64,000 bases of DNA from an uncultured Ruminococcus sp. (GCA_910585865.1 CAJUGO010000002.1:221413-285412); one strand, 5' to 3'. Shown: positions 37,686 to 47,862, numbered from the stretch's first letter. The notes: a model not told the origin generated them from the letters alone. Numbers and translations: made by a program.

Positions 37686-38036
37686 TCAATCTAAAGCAAC
37701 AGAAACAATAGATTTTTTCCTGCCTTTTTTGTTTCTGGGAAATTCACGTAACCGTATTATGTAATCAAGATTCACTATCTCCGTACTATTCTTACTATCA
37801 ATTAGAATTGCACTGTCAGAAACTTCTTTTATCACTCCTATAATCTGAGCGTTAAGGGTGTATATAATACATTCTTTTCCAATGAATTTTTTTGAAAGTT
37901 CAAACATTAACTTTTTTGTTCCTTTCGTTCTCTTGTTTGTTATATTCTTTACAACCCGCTGCTTTGTTCGATTCCTATACTCAGCATAAATTAAAATGAT
38001 AACAAAACACGGCAAAAAACATAGTACAGAATTCAT
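37686..38036 (-). CDS. Membrane-anchored small beta-barrel-like protein (DUF6897-like), unknown
   Basis: 116 residues from ATG 38036, which has GGAGG six bases upstream. One N-terminal helix (VLCFLPCFVIILIYAEY), a basic linker, then a 50-residue Sm/KOW-like segment: FIGKECIIYTLNAQIIGVIKEVSDSAILIDSKNS and TEIVNLDYIIRLREFP. Its form suggests an RNA- or peptide-binding small barrel; DUF6897 is my best guess at the family. Confidence 0.65.
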   Translation of the reverse strand: MNSVLCFLPCFVIILIYAEYRNRTKQRVVKNITNKRTKGTKKLMFELSKKFIGKECIIYTLNAQIIGVIKEVSDSAILIDSKNSTEIVNLDYIIRLREFPRNKKGRKKSIVSVALD

Positions 38037-38138
38037 TAAATCCTCCGCAAAAATATCATTAAAAAGCATAATACATTATAAAATGTATTGTCTGCAAGCA
38101 AAAAATGAGTTATACTATAGACATATTATGCTGTTTAA

Positions 38139-38840
38139 TTATTCCGGTTTTTTACGGATGAGGATAATAGGAGTTGTCTGTTTGCCCTGACCGCATGGAT
38201 TATCACTGATAAGCTCATGAAGCTCCTCTTCAGAAAGTGATATATCCGAGGAATAACCAAGCACCTCCTGACCTAAGTCATTTGCATCAACTATCATACA
38301 GCTTATTCCAAGCTTCTCCTTTATTTCATCACATACGCCCGACGGGTTTTCCGGATTTTCAATTCCTATATCTCTGTACTCACTCCAGATATGATCATAG
38401 AAACCGTCAAGTCCTGCAACATCCTGTCCGACGATTTCATAAAACACCCCGCGTTTGCCAAATATTTTGCAAACACCTCCGGCAAGGCTTGCCCAAATCA
38501 CTTTTAACAAACCTGCTTTTGAAATTGCGTACTGCATTTTTATTGTTTCGCCAACACCTACACCTGTATCAGGATGAGAAGCAAATTTTGAAAGAAGTTT
38601 AGCCCAAAAGCCAATTTTTAAATCTTCCCTTTTTACCACCCTGTTTTGACAAAGTGCAATAATCTTTTCACTTGAAGAAACAATATCACCCTCTTGATAC
38701 AAAGGTGAAACATATTTTTTGAAAATTTCAATATAATCTTCGCCCTGCCTGACAAAATGCGTTTTTATCGCATGGCGCATATAAGTTGTGCCGTTTACGG
38801 TAATTTCGACATTTTTACCTTCATTTGCAACAAATTCCAT
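38139..38840 (-). CDS. F420-0:gamma-glutamyl ligase (CofE)-like protein
   Basis: 233 residues from ATG 38840 (GGAGG before it). CofE-like features: YMRHAIKTHFVRQGEDY, GDIVSSSEKIIALCQNRVV (the DxxxxxxKxxS/A segment) and CMIVDANDLGQEVLG. Firmicutes of this type are not known to make cofactor F420, so a different amide ligase activity, or a non-catalytic role, is likely. It is monocistronic and convergent on nothing. Confidence 0.75.
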   Translation of the reverse strand: MEFVANEGKNVEITVNGTTYMRHAIKTHFVRQGEDYIEIFKKYVSPLYQEGDIVSSSEKIIALCQNRVVKREDLKIGFWAKLLSKFASHPDTGVGVGETIKMQYAISKAGLLKVIWASLAGGVCKIFGKRGVFYEIVGQDVAGLDGFYDHIWSEYRDIGIENPENPSGVCDEIKEKLGISCMIVDANDLGQEVLGYSSDISLSEEELHELISDNPCGQGKQTTPIILIRKKPE

Positions 38841-39110
38841 TGTTATACCTCCAAAGCACATGCATTTTTCTGTTGTATTAATTCCTGCTTAACAATTTAA
38901 AAAAACATATAACAATATTAAATATTTTTTAAATTGTTGCTTATTAACCGGGCTTGTTTAGTAAATAGCAGAAACAACGATAAATTATTTCGTCGGACAA
39001 GTTATTTTTACAAGCCTGACATTTTATTGACGTATCAATTATAACTTATTTAAATATATTTATCAACTGTAAGTTTCCATATAGAATTTTTTGTTTTAAG
39101 GATTATTTTT

Positions 39111-41324
39111 ATGAATAACGAAAATTTACTTCAGCTCGAAGGCGCTGTTGAAAACATTGTTTATCGCAATGAGGAAAATGGCTATACCGTAATTGAAATA
39201 TCAGACGAAGATAATTATATAACTGCCGTGGGCATTATGCCCCAAGTTTCCTCTGGAGATATTGCAAAACTGACAGGCAGTTATATCACACATAAAAATT
39301 ACGGACGGCAATTTTCTGTAAGCATATGCGAGATTTGCAAACCTACCGAAGCTGCTGACATCTTACGCTATCTTTCCTCAGGGGCTGTAAAAGGCATTGG
39401 TTCACAAACGGCACAAAGGCTTGTTAACGAGTTTGGGGAATCAACACTTGATGTACTTGAAAATCATCCGCAGAAAGTAGCCATGTTAAAAGGCATATCT
39501 TTGCAGAAAGCCAATGATTTTTCTTTGCAATTAAAGAAAAACAGCGGCGTTCGCACTCTTATGCTTTATCTTGGTGAATACGGTATCTCAAATTCATCCT
39601 CAGTCAAAATTTTTAACAGTTTTGGCCCAGGATGTGTTGATATAATCAAACAAAATCCTTATGTACTGTGTCAGGGGGATTTCGGTGTATCATTTGAAAG
39701 CGCAGATTTCATAGCTAAAAAGGAAAATCTTGAATCTGATTCCGAGGTAAGAATCAGAGCCGGTATTTCATATATTTTGCATCATAATGAGCGAAACGGA
39801 CATACTTGTCTCCCAAAGGAAAAACTAATAAAAGTATCTTCTGATTTTTTAGGGGTAGAAACTGACCTGGTGAGCAGCTGCATGGATGAAATGATTTTTG
39901 ACCGTACAATTATTTCAGATAAAATCGAAAATACCGACTTTATGTTCATGCCTAATGTCCACCTTTGCGAAATGTATATTGCATCAAGGATTAAAATGAT
40001 GCTTAAATTTTCTTCAGAAAAAATCAAAGAAATAGACAAAGCTGTCAAATTATGTGAAAAAGAGGACGGAATTGAATACGCCGACTTGCAAAAGGAAGCT
40101 ATAACACGTGCACTTACGGAAGGAATGTTAATACTTACCGGCGGTCCCGGAACAGGAAAAACCACTACCCTTAACGCGATAATTAAAATTTTGAAAAGCA
40201 AAGGCAAAACAGTTCTGCTCTCTGCCCCTACGGGACGGGCTGCTCAAAGAATGAGCGAGCTTACCGGTGATGAAGCAAAGACTCTTCACAGACTTCTTGA
40301 AGTCAGCTGGGATAAACAAGATAACCCTGTATTCAATAAGAATGAACGAAATCAGCTGAAATGCGATGCACTTATTGTTGATGAGGTATCAATGGTTGAT
40401 ACGTTTATTTTTGAAAGCGTTATGCGCGCATTAGCCATAGGAAGCCGTCTTATTCTTGTCGGAGACTCAGACCAGCTTCCGTCGGTCGGTCCCGGAAATG
40501 TTCTTAGTGATTTAATAAACAGCGGAATAATCCCGGTTGTAAGACTTAATGAAATATTTCGTCAGGCACAGCAAAGTCTGATTGTCACCAATGCACATAA
40601 AATTGTCAGCGGCGCAATGCCTGTACTTAATTCTGCTGACAAAGATTTTTTCTTTTTAAAGAGAAATAATAAATCAGACGCAGTAAATGTAATTACTGAT
40701 TTGTGCAGAAATCGCTTACCAAAAGCCTATGGATATTCCCCGTTTGAGAATATACAGGTTCTTTCACCGTCAAAAAAAGGCGAACTGGGAACTGCTGAAC
40801 TTAATAATAAACTTCAAAATGCTCTCAACCCCAAATCCCCGGAAAAAACTGAAATCACTATCGGAACAAAAATTTTCCGAACGGGTGATAAAGTTATGCA
40901 AATAAAAAATAATTATGATATATGCTGGTACAGAGATAACGGTGAAACAGGGCAAGGAATATTTAACGGTGACATCGGAATTGTTGAAAAAATTGATAAA
41001 AAGAACAAGTCAGTTCAAATAAACTTTTATGACAAAATAGCACGATATACATATGAACATGCATCTGATCTTGATTATGCATATGCAATAACGGTACATA
41101 AAAGTCAGGGTAATGAATTTGACGCTGTTATAATTCCTATGTTTCCAGGACCTCCTCAATTATATTACAGAAACCTGCTTTATACTGCCGTTACAAGGGC
41201 AAAGAAATTGCTTGTACTTGTGGGAACTCCGCAAACAGTAGAATATATGGTAAATAATAACCGCAGAACCAAACGTTACAGCGGTTTAAAGGAATTTTTA
41301 TTACATGATGAAACGCTTTATTGA
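39111..41324 (+). CDS. recD2: RecD2-type ATP-dependent 5'-3' DNA helicase
   Basis: 737 residues. The N-terminal OB/helix-hairpin-helix region (ENIVYRNEENGYTVIEI, KGIGSQTAQRLVNEFG) is characteristic of RecD2, which occurs without RecBC. Helicase motifs: Walker A GGPGTGKTTTLN, Walker B VDEVSMVD, GDSDQLPSVGPGNVL, and C-terminal AITVHKSQGNEFDAV and LYTAVTRAKKLLVLVG. RecD2 works in mismatch or fork repair. It overlaps comF by 20 bases, a common clostridial pairing. Confidence 0.96.
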   Translation: MNNENLLQLEGAVENIVYRNEENGYTVIEISDEDNYITAVGIMPQVSSGDIAKLTGSYITHKNYGRQFSVSICEICKPTEAADILRYLSSGAVKGIGSQTAQRLVNEFGESTLDVLENHPQKVAMLKGISLQKANDFSLQLKKNSGVRTLMLYLGEYGISNSSSVKIFNSFGPGCVDIIKQNPYVLCQGDFGVSFESADFIAKKENLESDSEVRIRAGISYILHHNERNGHTCLPKEKLIKVSSDFLGVETDLVSSCMDEMIFDRTIISDKIENTDFMFMPNVHLCEMYIASRIKMMLKFSSEKIKEIDKAVKLCEKEDGIEYADLQKEAITRALTEGMLILTGGPGTGKTTTLNAIIKILKSKGKTVLLSAPTGRAAQRMSELTGDEAKTLHRLLEVSWDKQDNPVFNKNERNQLKCDALIVDEVSMVDTFIFESVMRALAIGSRLILVGDSDQLPSVGPGNVLSDLINSGIIPVVRLNEIFRQAQQSLIVTNAHKIVSGAMPVLNSADKDFFFLKRNNKSDAVNVITDLCRNRLPKAYGYSPFENIQVLSPSKKGELGTAELNNKLQNALNPKSPEKTEITIGTKIFRTGDKVMQIKNNYDICWYRDNGETGQGIFNGDIGIVEKIDKKNKSVQINFYDKIARYTYEHASDLDYAYAITVHKSQGNEFDAVIIPMFPGPPQLYYRNLLYTAVTRAKKLLVLVGTPQTVEYMVNNNRRTKRYSGLKEFLLHDETLY

Positions 41325-41970
41325 CAAAATTGGAAAAACACTTTGCGATTTCCTTTTCACTGTACATTGTCCATATTGCGGAAAAGTAATTATGCGCAAT
41401 GAGTATGCATGTGAAAAATGCAAAAAGCATTTTCCTGAAAAGTCTATAATTAGATATGCAGCCGGCGGGTACAAATGCGCCGTCCCTTTTCCATACCTTG
41501 ATTGTTATAAAAAAGCGATAGCTAAATTTAAGTTTGGTAATTGCGGGAATTATGCGAAACAGCTTGCCTTTATGATTGTTATTGCTGTAAATGAAGTATA
41601 TGGCAATAAACATTTTGATATTATCACATGTGTGCCAATTCATAAAAATGCGGTTAGGAAAAGAGGTTATAATCAAGCTGAACTTCTAGCAAGGGAATGT
41701 GCGGAAATAATGGGCATTGAATATGTTGACGTGCTTGAAAAATTTAAGGAAAATAAAACACAGCACAGCATAAAGGCCGCAGAGCGTGCCAAAAATGTTA
41801 AGGGTGTTTACCGAATATGCGACGAAGAAATTGCATATGGTAAAAATATACTTATAATTGATGATATAATAACTACAGGCAATACGCTTGGAGAATGTGC
41901 TGAAACAATTACAAAAGCAGGATGCAGCGGCGTTAGCTGTGCTGCTCTGTGTGCAGTAATGTTTTCTTGA
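41305..41970 (+). CDS. comF: ComF-family phosphoribosyltransferase-like protein
   Basis: 221 residues. N-terminal zinc ribbon (CPYCGKVIMRNEYACEKCKKHF) and a C-terminal type I PRTase fold with LIIDDIITTGNTL. In naturally competent species ComF helps import single-stranded DNA; here no comFA is present, so the role may be nucleotide or DNA repair linked to recD2. It starts within the end of recD2, so expression is coupled. Confidence 0.92.
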   Translation: MMKRFIDKIGKTLCDFLFTVHCPYCGKVIMRNEYACEKCKKHFPEKSIIRYAAGGYKCAVPFPYLDCYKKAIAKFKFGNCGNYAKQLAFMIVIAVNEVYGNKHFDIITCVPIHKNAVRKRGYNQAELLARECAEIMGIEYVDVLEKFKENKTQHSIKAAERAKNVKGVYRICDEEIAYGKNILIIDDIITTGNTLGECAETITKAGCSGVSCAALCAVMFS

Positions 41971-42123
41971 AAAAAATTCGCAGGTGTACTATAATATCAA
42001 CTGAATAAGCGCTATTATAACTTGCGTTTAATAAAAATCAGTATTTAAAAGTAAAAACTTTATTTTATACGGTAATTTCTTTTTGGAACATTACACATAT
42101 TAACTATTTTGGAGCGGATTTAT

Positions 42124-43140
42124 ATGGATATAGCAATTGATCTCGGATCTGACAGAACGCGTGTATTTTTAGAAAATAAAGGTATTGTTCTTGATGAAGC
42201 AAGCGTAGTGACATACGACGTTGACAGTGGAGAAATATACGCAGTAGGCAACGATGCCTATAAAATGATTGGAAAAACACCTGCCGGAATTAAGGCAATG
42301 CATCCCCTTGACAGCGGAGTAATTTCACATTCAGAGCTTGTAGAGGATATGGTTTCAATTTTACTTAAAGAAGTTTGCACTGCTAAAATTGTAATGCCCA
42401 GAGTTGTTGCCTCAATCCCCTGTGATGTTACAGAGGTTGAAAAACGGGCTGTTGTAAATGCTGTAAGCTCCTTTGGTGTTAGAAAAGTTTATCTTATCGA
42501 GAGCCCTAAAGCCGCTGCACTGGGATGCGGACTTGATATTTCAAGTCCCCATGGAGTACTTATTGCTGATATAGGAAGCGGAACAGCAGATATAGCGGTA
42601 ATATCACTCGGAGGAATTTCTGTATCTAAAAGTGTTAAACATGCAGGGTGTGCAATTGATGAAGAAATCGTGAAGTATATAAGAAAGAAATATAATCTCA
42701 TAATAGGTACAAATATGGCTGAAGCCTGCAAAAAAGAGGTTGGATGTGTTAAAATACCGATTGAACAAAAAACATTTAAGGTGAAAGGCAGAGACGCTGT
42801 AAGCGGACTCCCCAGATTTGTGGAAGTGGGATATTCAGATATGAAACCTGTTGTAAAAGAAATTGCAGATGATATTGTAAATGCGATAAAAGATCTTTTA
42901 GAGAAAACTCCCCCGGAACTCATAGGAGATATTCATTCAGACGGCATAATTCTAACAGGCGGTCTTGCAAAGCTTACCGGACTGGCTAAAATGATAAGTG
43001 AAACTACAAAATTAAAAGTCAGAGTTCATAAAGAAGCGTCTGACTGCGTCATAATGGGCTGCGGAAAAGCAATTAAGTATATTAATGACTTTGAAAACCC
43101 CCGAAAAAATAGTATTTCACCATTTTTGGAAGCATACTAA
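42124..43140 (+). CDS. MreB-family actin-like protein
   Basis: 338 residues from ATG 42124, with GGAG upstream (an in-frame TTG at 42109 lies before it). Actin-fold motifs: phosphate 1 IAIDLGSDRTRVF, connect/phosphate 2 LIADIGSGTADIAVIS, adenosine ILTGGLAKLTGLA. The family organises peptidoglycan synthesis. mreC and mreD do not follow, and many residues (DLGSDRTR for the usual DLGTANTL) differ from canonical MreB, so it may be an Mbl-like or divergent paralogue. Confidence 0.88.
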   Translation: MDIAIDLGSDRTRVFLENKGIVLDEASVVTYDVDSGEIYAVGNDAYKMIGKTPAGIKAMHPLDSGVISHSELVEDMVSILLKEVCTAKIVMPRVVASIPCDVTEVEKRAVVNAVSSFGVRKVYLIESPKAAALGCGLDISSPHGVLIADIGSGTADIAVISLGGISVSKSVKHAGCAIDEEIVKYIRKKYNLIIGTNMAEACKKEVGCVKIPIEQKTFKVKGRDAVSGLPRFVEVGYSDMKPVVKEIADDIVNAIKDLLEKTPPELIGDIHSDGIILTGGLAKLTGLAKMISETTKLKVRVHKEASDCVIMGCGKAIKYINDFENPRKNSISPFLEAY

Positions 43141-43528
43141 ATTTAAAGGTATAAATATTTCAGAAAATTTATTTTCTTTAATTTTAATTATTTGGTTTCT
43201 AGTTTCAAATAATACTTACAGATTTTTATCACTTAAAAACTGCTCATACATGATTAAGCATGAATTTTTATAACTCAGATATAACTACTTTAACCATATT
43301 AACAATTAAAAGCCCGACAGTCCAAAAAGGCTAAACTGTCGGGCTCGTTTTATTAAAATTAATATTGAACTGAGCAAAAATTAAAAAGTAAATTAAATTT
43401 TAATCAGATTATGTACAAAGCGGGCAATTATCACAGTTACTCCGACACTATGCAAGTATAAACTGAAAAATTCAGAGCAAAACACAACAAAATGCTATTT
43501 TCAATTGGTGTTTTATATTTTATAATAT
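43141..43528. other. Intergenic with one terminator
   Basis: Apart from a strong hairpin AGCCCGACAGT (43311-43321) with ACTGTCGGGCT (43335-43345) and T-rich tail, which terminates the mreB-like gene, I see nothing. Confidence 0.75.
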
Positions 43529-44073
43529 CTACAAAGCTATAATTTTTTCAAGTAATTGATCTACTTTTTCTTTTGCAACGGCAAGGCTGGATTCGGAAAT
43601 CTCACCTCCAATTTTAAATATTCGATTATTAATATTTTTTAAAACATTTAAAATTTTTTCACTCTCATCAGATTTATTTACAATAATTCTCTCTGCACAG
43701 TCACATGCAATAGAAAACTCTGTAATAAATTCTGAATTAAGCGACGCATAAAATTTGTCACTTACCATATTCCACATAGCTCCGTCGTCAACCGCAGTCA
43801 AATTAACAATTATCTTCCATACATTCCAAGCCAGGAACTTATTTTCATTATTTAATGCATCTGCAACATATTTATAAAACGGATACACTGTCTCCGGAAA
43901 ATTTTCACTGATTTGTTCAAGAATATTTTGTGCCCACCTGGCATTAAAAAATCATCATCCAACATAATATCAATCAGCGCGGGTACTGCCATTACATCAT
44001 CTTGAGCAAGTTTAATATAATATTCATCCTCAAAACCTTGTGAAAATTCATTATATATTCTTTTTATACTCAT
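43529..44073 (-). pseudogene. HEAT-like helical protein gene with a -1 frameshift at a slippery heptamer
   Basis: The upstream frame starts MSIKRIYNEFSQGFEDEYYIKL (ATG 44071-44073) and leaves sense after IDIMLDDDFL. The -1 frame continues at once with NARWAQNILEQISENFPETV, then YPFYKYVADALNN to the stop at 43529. Joined, they form one plausible protein of about 180 residues of amphipathic helices, like HEAT or DUF-type repeat proteins of ruminococci. The junction is T TTT TTA (complement of 43945-43951) read as GAT TTT TTA, the classical -1 slippery site. It is either a one-base indel in a homopolymer (pseudogene or sequence error) or programmed frameshifting. Confidence 0.65.
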
Positions 44074-44178
44074 ATTTTTTCAAATCCATTTCAATCAATA
44101 ATTTAAATTACTTTTAATATAATAATACTATATACAAATAACTATTTCAAGTAATTTATTATTTTATTATGAAATAAA

Positions 44179-44206
44179 ATCCCCCGAAAAATAAATTTCG
44201 GGGGAT
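44179..44206. terminator. Terminator of amylase 2
   Basis: ATCCCCCGAAA pairs with TTTCGGGGGAT, with T runs on both strands. Confidence 0.85.
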
Positions 44207-44241
44207 TTTTTATAATTATTATAAATTATCGCTTATAGAAA

Positions 44242-47200
44242 TTATTCAGTGTAGGAGTACCATGATCCGCCTGATTTGCTTCCTGCATTTGCAATATAGC
44301 AATTTTTACCGTCTTCAACAGTAATATCATTTGTCTGCTTTACTCCACTTTCTTCCCAACCGCTTAATGCACTCTTAAAGAGGAAACATTTTGATCCCGG
44401 GAGAAGCGGTGTATCAAAGTCATAGTACCAAATATTTGTGCCCTCAATCTTTGTCATTGCAGCAGCATCATTGCCAAGTCCGCTCTCTGCCCATCCGTAA
44501 ATGCACACCTGTGACCAGTTGGCTTTTGAATTATCAAAATACACTCTTGAAAGCTCAAATGCAGGTTTTTCTTCAGCAACATAAGGTCCTGTTGAAACAA
44601 TTTCATCATTTGAAAGTGATATACAATTATTTGTCTTTGATACTCTTGCATCCCAACAATTATAAACATTACCTGTTTCGCCGCCGACAGGACGCTCTTC
44701 AATCTCATCAAGATTACGATAGATACATACATTAGTTACTGTATCAGCAACTTCTGCTGTATAAACATTAGGATATGCGTCTGTATCCTGTTCAAGAAGA
44801 TAACTGTCACCCGTATCTAAATCATACGCAAAGAGTGATACACCGTCAGATGTCATCCAACCGAGTGTTGTTTTAAAGTAAAGAGTATAAGTTTCTTCCG
44901 GAATAGGCTCTGTTGTCGGAGCTGTTGTTGTTTGCGGAACAGCTGTTGTCTGTGGTACTGTTGTTTGCTCTTCATGGGTATATGGCTTATTTGTAAGACC
45001 GCAGTCATTATACATTTCAGCAATAAACTTCTGTATGCATGTTGCATCAAGCACAGATATTCTGCCATCCTCGTCAACATCACCAAGTACTAAACGCTCA
45101 GGAGCAATTGAATCAAGCTCTACAGCATATTTCTGAATTAATGTACAGTCAAGAATATTTGCCAGACCGTCACCGTTAACATCACCGTAAATCATTGTTC
45201 CCGGAACATTTGTTGGCTGCTCCTCTGTTGGTGTTGGAACAGTAGTTGGTACTGGTGCAGTTGTTGGTGTTGGAGCTGTTGTTGGTGCTGGTGCAGTTGT
45301 AGCAACTGTACCCTTTGTTACATTTGTTGCCTCTACAGGAGTACCGCTAGAAGGAACTAAATCAGTATTTCCCCAAGAATTACTTCCGGTTAATGCATAA
45401 ATTTTTGAAGAACCTTCAAGTTTAATCTTTGTTTTTGCAGTTGCACCCGGATACTGATGACCTGCAGAATCTACTATTATTACATATGTGTTAGGAGAAT
45501 GTGCAAGATCAAAAGTAGCCTCGCTTACATTACCGTCAGCATCTTTACCAAGACAATTCTTGGAGGGAACTTCATAGTAGTAATATCCTGTTTCAGGATC
45601 AACACTCATAGGAGCACCCGGCCAGCCTGCGTTTGAATAGGTTGTAGTTGAAGTATCCTCATCATAAATATACACGCTGAATGGTGCTTTCCATGTGGTT
45701 TTTCTTGCTGCGTTAAAGAATACATAAACACCTGATGAGGCTTTCTCAGTTTTTGTATACTTGTATACTGCGGAAGTTTCCTTAGATCCGTCTTCTGCTG
45801 TAAGTGTAAGGTTGATTGTATCACCGTAATTGTAATCAGAACCTATACGAATAGTAGTAGTACCTGTGTACTTAACAGGAGAAGAATCATCAAGGCAGTA
45901 TGTACCTGATGCTGCATTCTCAAGTCCAAGAGTTACAGTCATTGTCTCGCCTGCAAATTTGCCGCTTTCAACAGAACATGTGTTACGGGGAGTTGTTGTT
46001 CCGTCATAAACAACTGCTACACCGGTGCTGCCGATTGAACCTGAAAGAACACCGTTAGATACTGTAAACTTATTGCCTGTTATAGTATCTGTATATGTGC
46101 CGTTAGCGAGTCCTGTACCGGATATGCTTACAGCTTTGTTTGTACCTTTACAGTTAGAAAGAACAATACCGCTTGTGCCTCTTACAACATAGGCAACATC
46201 ATTTGAAGCACCAAGCTTTTCAGACTGTCCTACAAACTTATTGTGGAATTTGTTGATTTCTGCAACAGCTGTGCTCTTATATGTAATGTCTGTAGCAGCC
46301 TCACCCATAAGTGCTGCACCAGGACGAGCAAAATAAAGTGCTGTCGCATCTTTTCTTGAAGCAACAATTGCCCAAGCTTTTACAATGTTTTCATTAGATA
46401 CGCCTGATGTATTGGCTATTCCGCCGGCACCAGACTGACCTTCATATGTGTCGTGAGACTCTGCCCACAAAACTACATCAGATGCATTTGAACCTGATTT
46501 ATACGATGCATTAGCTGCAGAATTAGCATATCCCTTTGTTACATTATTAAGAACAGCATCACCTGTTCTGTTATCAGTAACATTTATATACTTAGTATAT
46601 GAACTGTACTGTCTGCCTGCACCGCAGGTATTCAGAATTTCACCGTAGATATATAAATCTGCGCCTGTCTTCTGCTTATAATAAGAAGAAGCCTGACTTG
46701 AAATTGTTGACCAATAATTTGATGCATAAGAACCGTCATCCGGAGTTTCAATATGCTTTGCAGCATCAAAACGGAAACCGTCAACACCGCAGTCAATACA
46801 TTCTTTAAGAAGCGAAACTACTGCGTTCTGAACATTAGCGTTTCCTGTGTTAAGGTCAGGACAAGCTGATACGTGACCCTGAACTACCGACTGAACGGAA
46901 CCGTCACCGGCAGCCCCTGTGTATGAATGGAAATATGTGCTTTGATTATTATAAAAATCCGGCTGATATTCTTTAACCTGTGTACTGAGTGAGTTCGGAT
47001 CCGTTTCAACCTCGTTGCCCATATGGTTGGATACAATATCACAGATAATCTTTATGCCGTACTTGTCAGCCTCAGTACAAAGTGCCTTTAATTCATCCTT
47101 AGTACCAAGCCAGGTTTTCTTTGCAATTGACATACTTACAGGCTGATAAAGCTTCCACCACTGACCTGCTACATCATTTGATGTACCATAGTCTTTTGGC

Positions 47201-47469
47201 TGCTGAACAGGTGAAGTCTGTACTGTTGTGTAGCCTGCTGCTGCAATTGCGGGCAGGTTTTCCTTAATTGAATTGTAAGACCAGTTAAATGCATGAAGCA
47301 TTACTCCGTCCCCTACCTTGTCCGGCAAAGAAACATCTGCCGAAACAGCAGACACATTTGCAGGTGCACCTGAATTAACAGCCGCGCTTACAGATATTGT
47401 TGCTGCAAGTGATGAAGTAAGCAAAGTTGCCGCAGTAACCAGGCTTGCAATCTTTTTGATTTTTTTCAT
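44242..47469 (-). CDS. Large secreted GH13 alpha-amylase with internal dockerin and several starch-binding-like modules
   Basis: 1075 residues from ATG 47469 (AAAGGA before it; the ATG at 47487 lies upstream of that site). Signal peptide MKKIKKIASLV... ending SVSAA. GH13 regions: I CDIVSNHM, II GFRFDAAKH, III IYGEIL, IV WAESHDTYEG. Then a beta domain and a CBM26-like module (YVFFNAARKTTWKAPFSVYI), a Thr/Pro repeat linker, a type I dockerin (GDVNGDGLANILDCTLIQKY; GDVDEDGRISVLDATCIQKF), a second linker, and two C-terminal modules (YTLYFKTTLGWMTSDGVSL; RVYFDNSKANWSQVCIYGW). The dockerin is internal, an arrangement also seen in Ruminococcus bromii amylosome enzymes. Confidence 0.94.
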   Translation of the reverse strand: MKKIKKIASLVTAATLLTSSLAATISVSAAVNSGAPANVSAVSADVSLPDKVGDGVMLHAFNWSYNSIKENLPAIAAAGYTTVQTSPVQQPKDYGTSNDVAGQWWKLYQPVSMSIAKKTWLGTKDELKALCTEADKYGIKIICDIVSNHMGNEVETDPNSLSTQVKEYQPDFYNNQSTYFHSYTGAAGDGSVQSVVQGHVSACPDLNTGNANVQNAVVSLLKECIDCGVDGFRFDAAKHIETPDDGSYASNYWSTISSQASSYYKQKTGADLYIYGEILNTCGAGRQYSSYTKYINVTDNRTGDAVLNNVTKGYANSAANASYKSGSNASDVVLWAESHDTYEGQSGAGGIANTSGVSNENIVKAWAIVASRKDATALYFARPGAALMGEAATDITYKSTAVAEINKFHNKFVGQSEKLGASNDVAYVVRGTSGIVLSNCKGTNKAVSISGTGLANGTYTDTITGNKFTVSNGVLSGSIGSTGVAVVYDGTTTPRNTCSVESGKFAGETMTVTLGLENAASGTYCLDDSSPVKYTGTTTIRIGSDYNYGDTINLTLTAEDGSKETSAVYKYTKTEKASSGVYVFFNAARKTTWKAPFSVYIYDEDTSTTTYSNAGWPGAPMSVDPETGYYYYEVPSKNCLGKDADGNVSEATFDLAHSPNTYVIIVDSAGHQYPGATAKTKIKLEGSSKIYALTGSNSWGNTDLVPSSGTPVEATNVTKGTVATTAPAPTTAPTPTTAPVPTTVPTPTEEQPTNVPGTMIYGDVNGDGLANILDCTLIQKYAVELDSIAPERLVLGDVDEDGRISVLDATCIQKFIAEMYNDCGLTNKPYTHEEQTTVPQTTAVPQTTTAPTTEPIPEETYTLYFKTTLGWMTSDGVSLFAYDLDTGDSYLLEQDTDAYPNVYTAEVADTVTNVCIYRNLDEIEERPVGGETGNVYNCWDARVSKTNNCISLSNDEIVSTGPYVAEEKPAFELSRVYFDNSKANWSQVCIYGWAESGLGNDAAAMTKIEGTNIWYYDFDTPLLPGSKCFLFKSALSGWEESGVKQTNDITVEDGKNCYIANAGSKSGGSWYSYTE

Positions 47470-47676
47470 CGAAAAACATCCTTTCATAGATTTTCATTAT
47501 TATTATATCAAATCGACTTTAAAAAGTATATACTTTATGTTACAAATTAACTGTATAATTTTTGTGCAGATTATACGGCAAAAAAATATACACACATATG
47601 ATCCGTATAATTTTGCCTTAAAATATGACAAATCTTTCCTTTTTTATACATATATCAAAATTTATAACAATATTGA

Positions 47677-47862
47677 TTGACTTTTTTCTCTATTTAGAAT
47701 ATAATTCAATTGATTTGCGTACAAACTGTAGCATTAAAATTCTTTTAATAAGAACATACAGTTTTGTCAGCATCATGGTTATGTCTTTACAAGAGATTTG
47801 TGAGGGCGGACTGTGTTCGCCTGCATCTTTTGCAGCATGGCACAATCCGTCCTCTTTTTATA
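47677..47862 (+). promoter_or_regulatory. potA promoter and structured leader with terminator
   Basis: Promoter TTGACT (47677-47682), 17 bases, TATAAT (47700-47705). The leader of about 200 bases has a stacked hairpin AAACTGTA (47723-47730) with TACAGTTT (47757-47764) enclosing ATTAAAA/TTTTAAT, and then a terminator GAGGGCGGA...TCCGTCCTC (47802-47855) with an inner CTGCA/TGCAG stem and a T-rich tail, 50 bases before potA. This suggests premature termination control; the signal is unknown. Confidence 0.6.

Noticed and set aside
37402..37689. Minus-strand 95-codon frame opposite the small membrane protein gene
   Set aside because: No ribosome site and overlaps a gene with a good Shine-Dalgarno.
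44391..46808. Plus- and minus-strand frames overlapping amylase 2
   Set aside because: They arise from the repetitive Thr/Pro linker and codon bias of the real gene; no starts or families.
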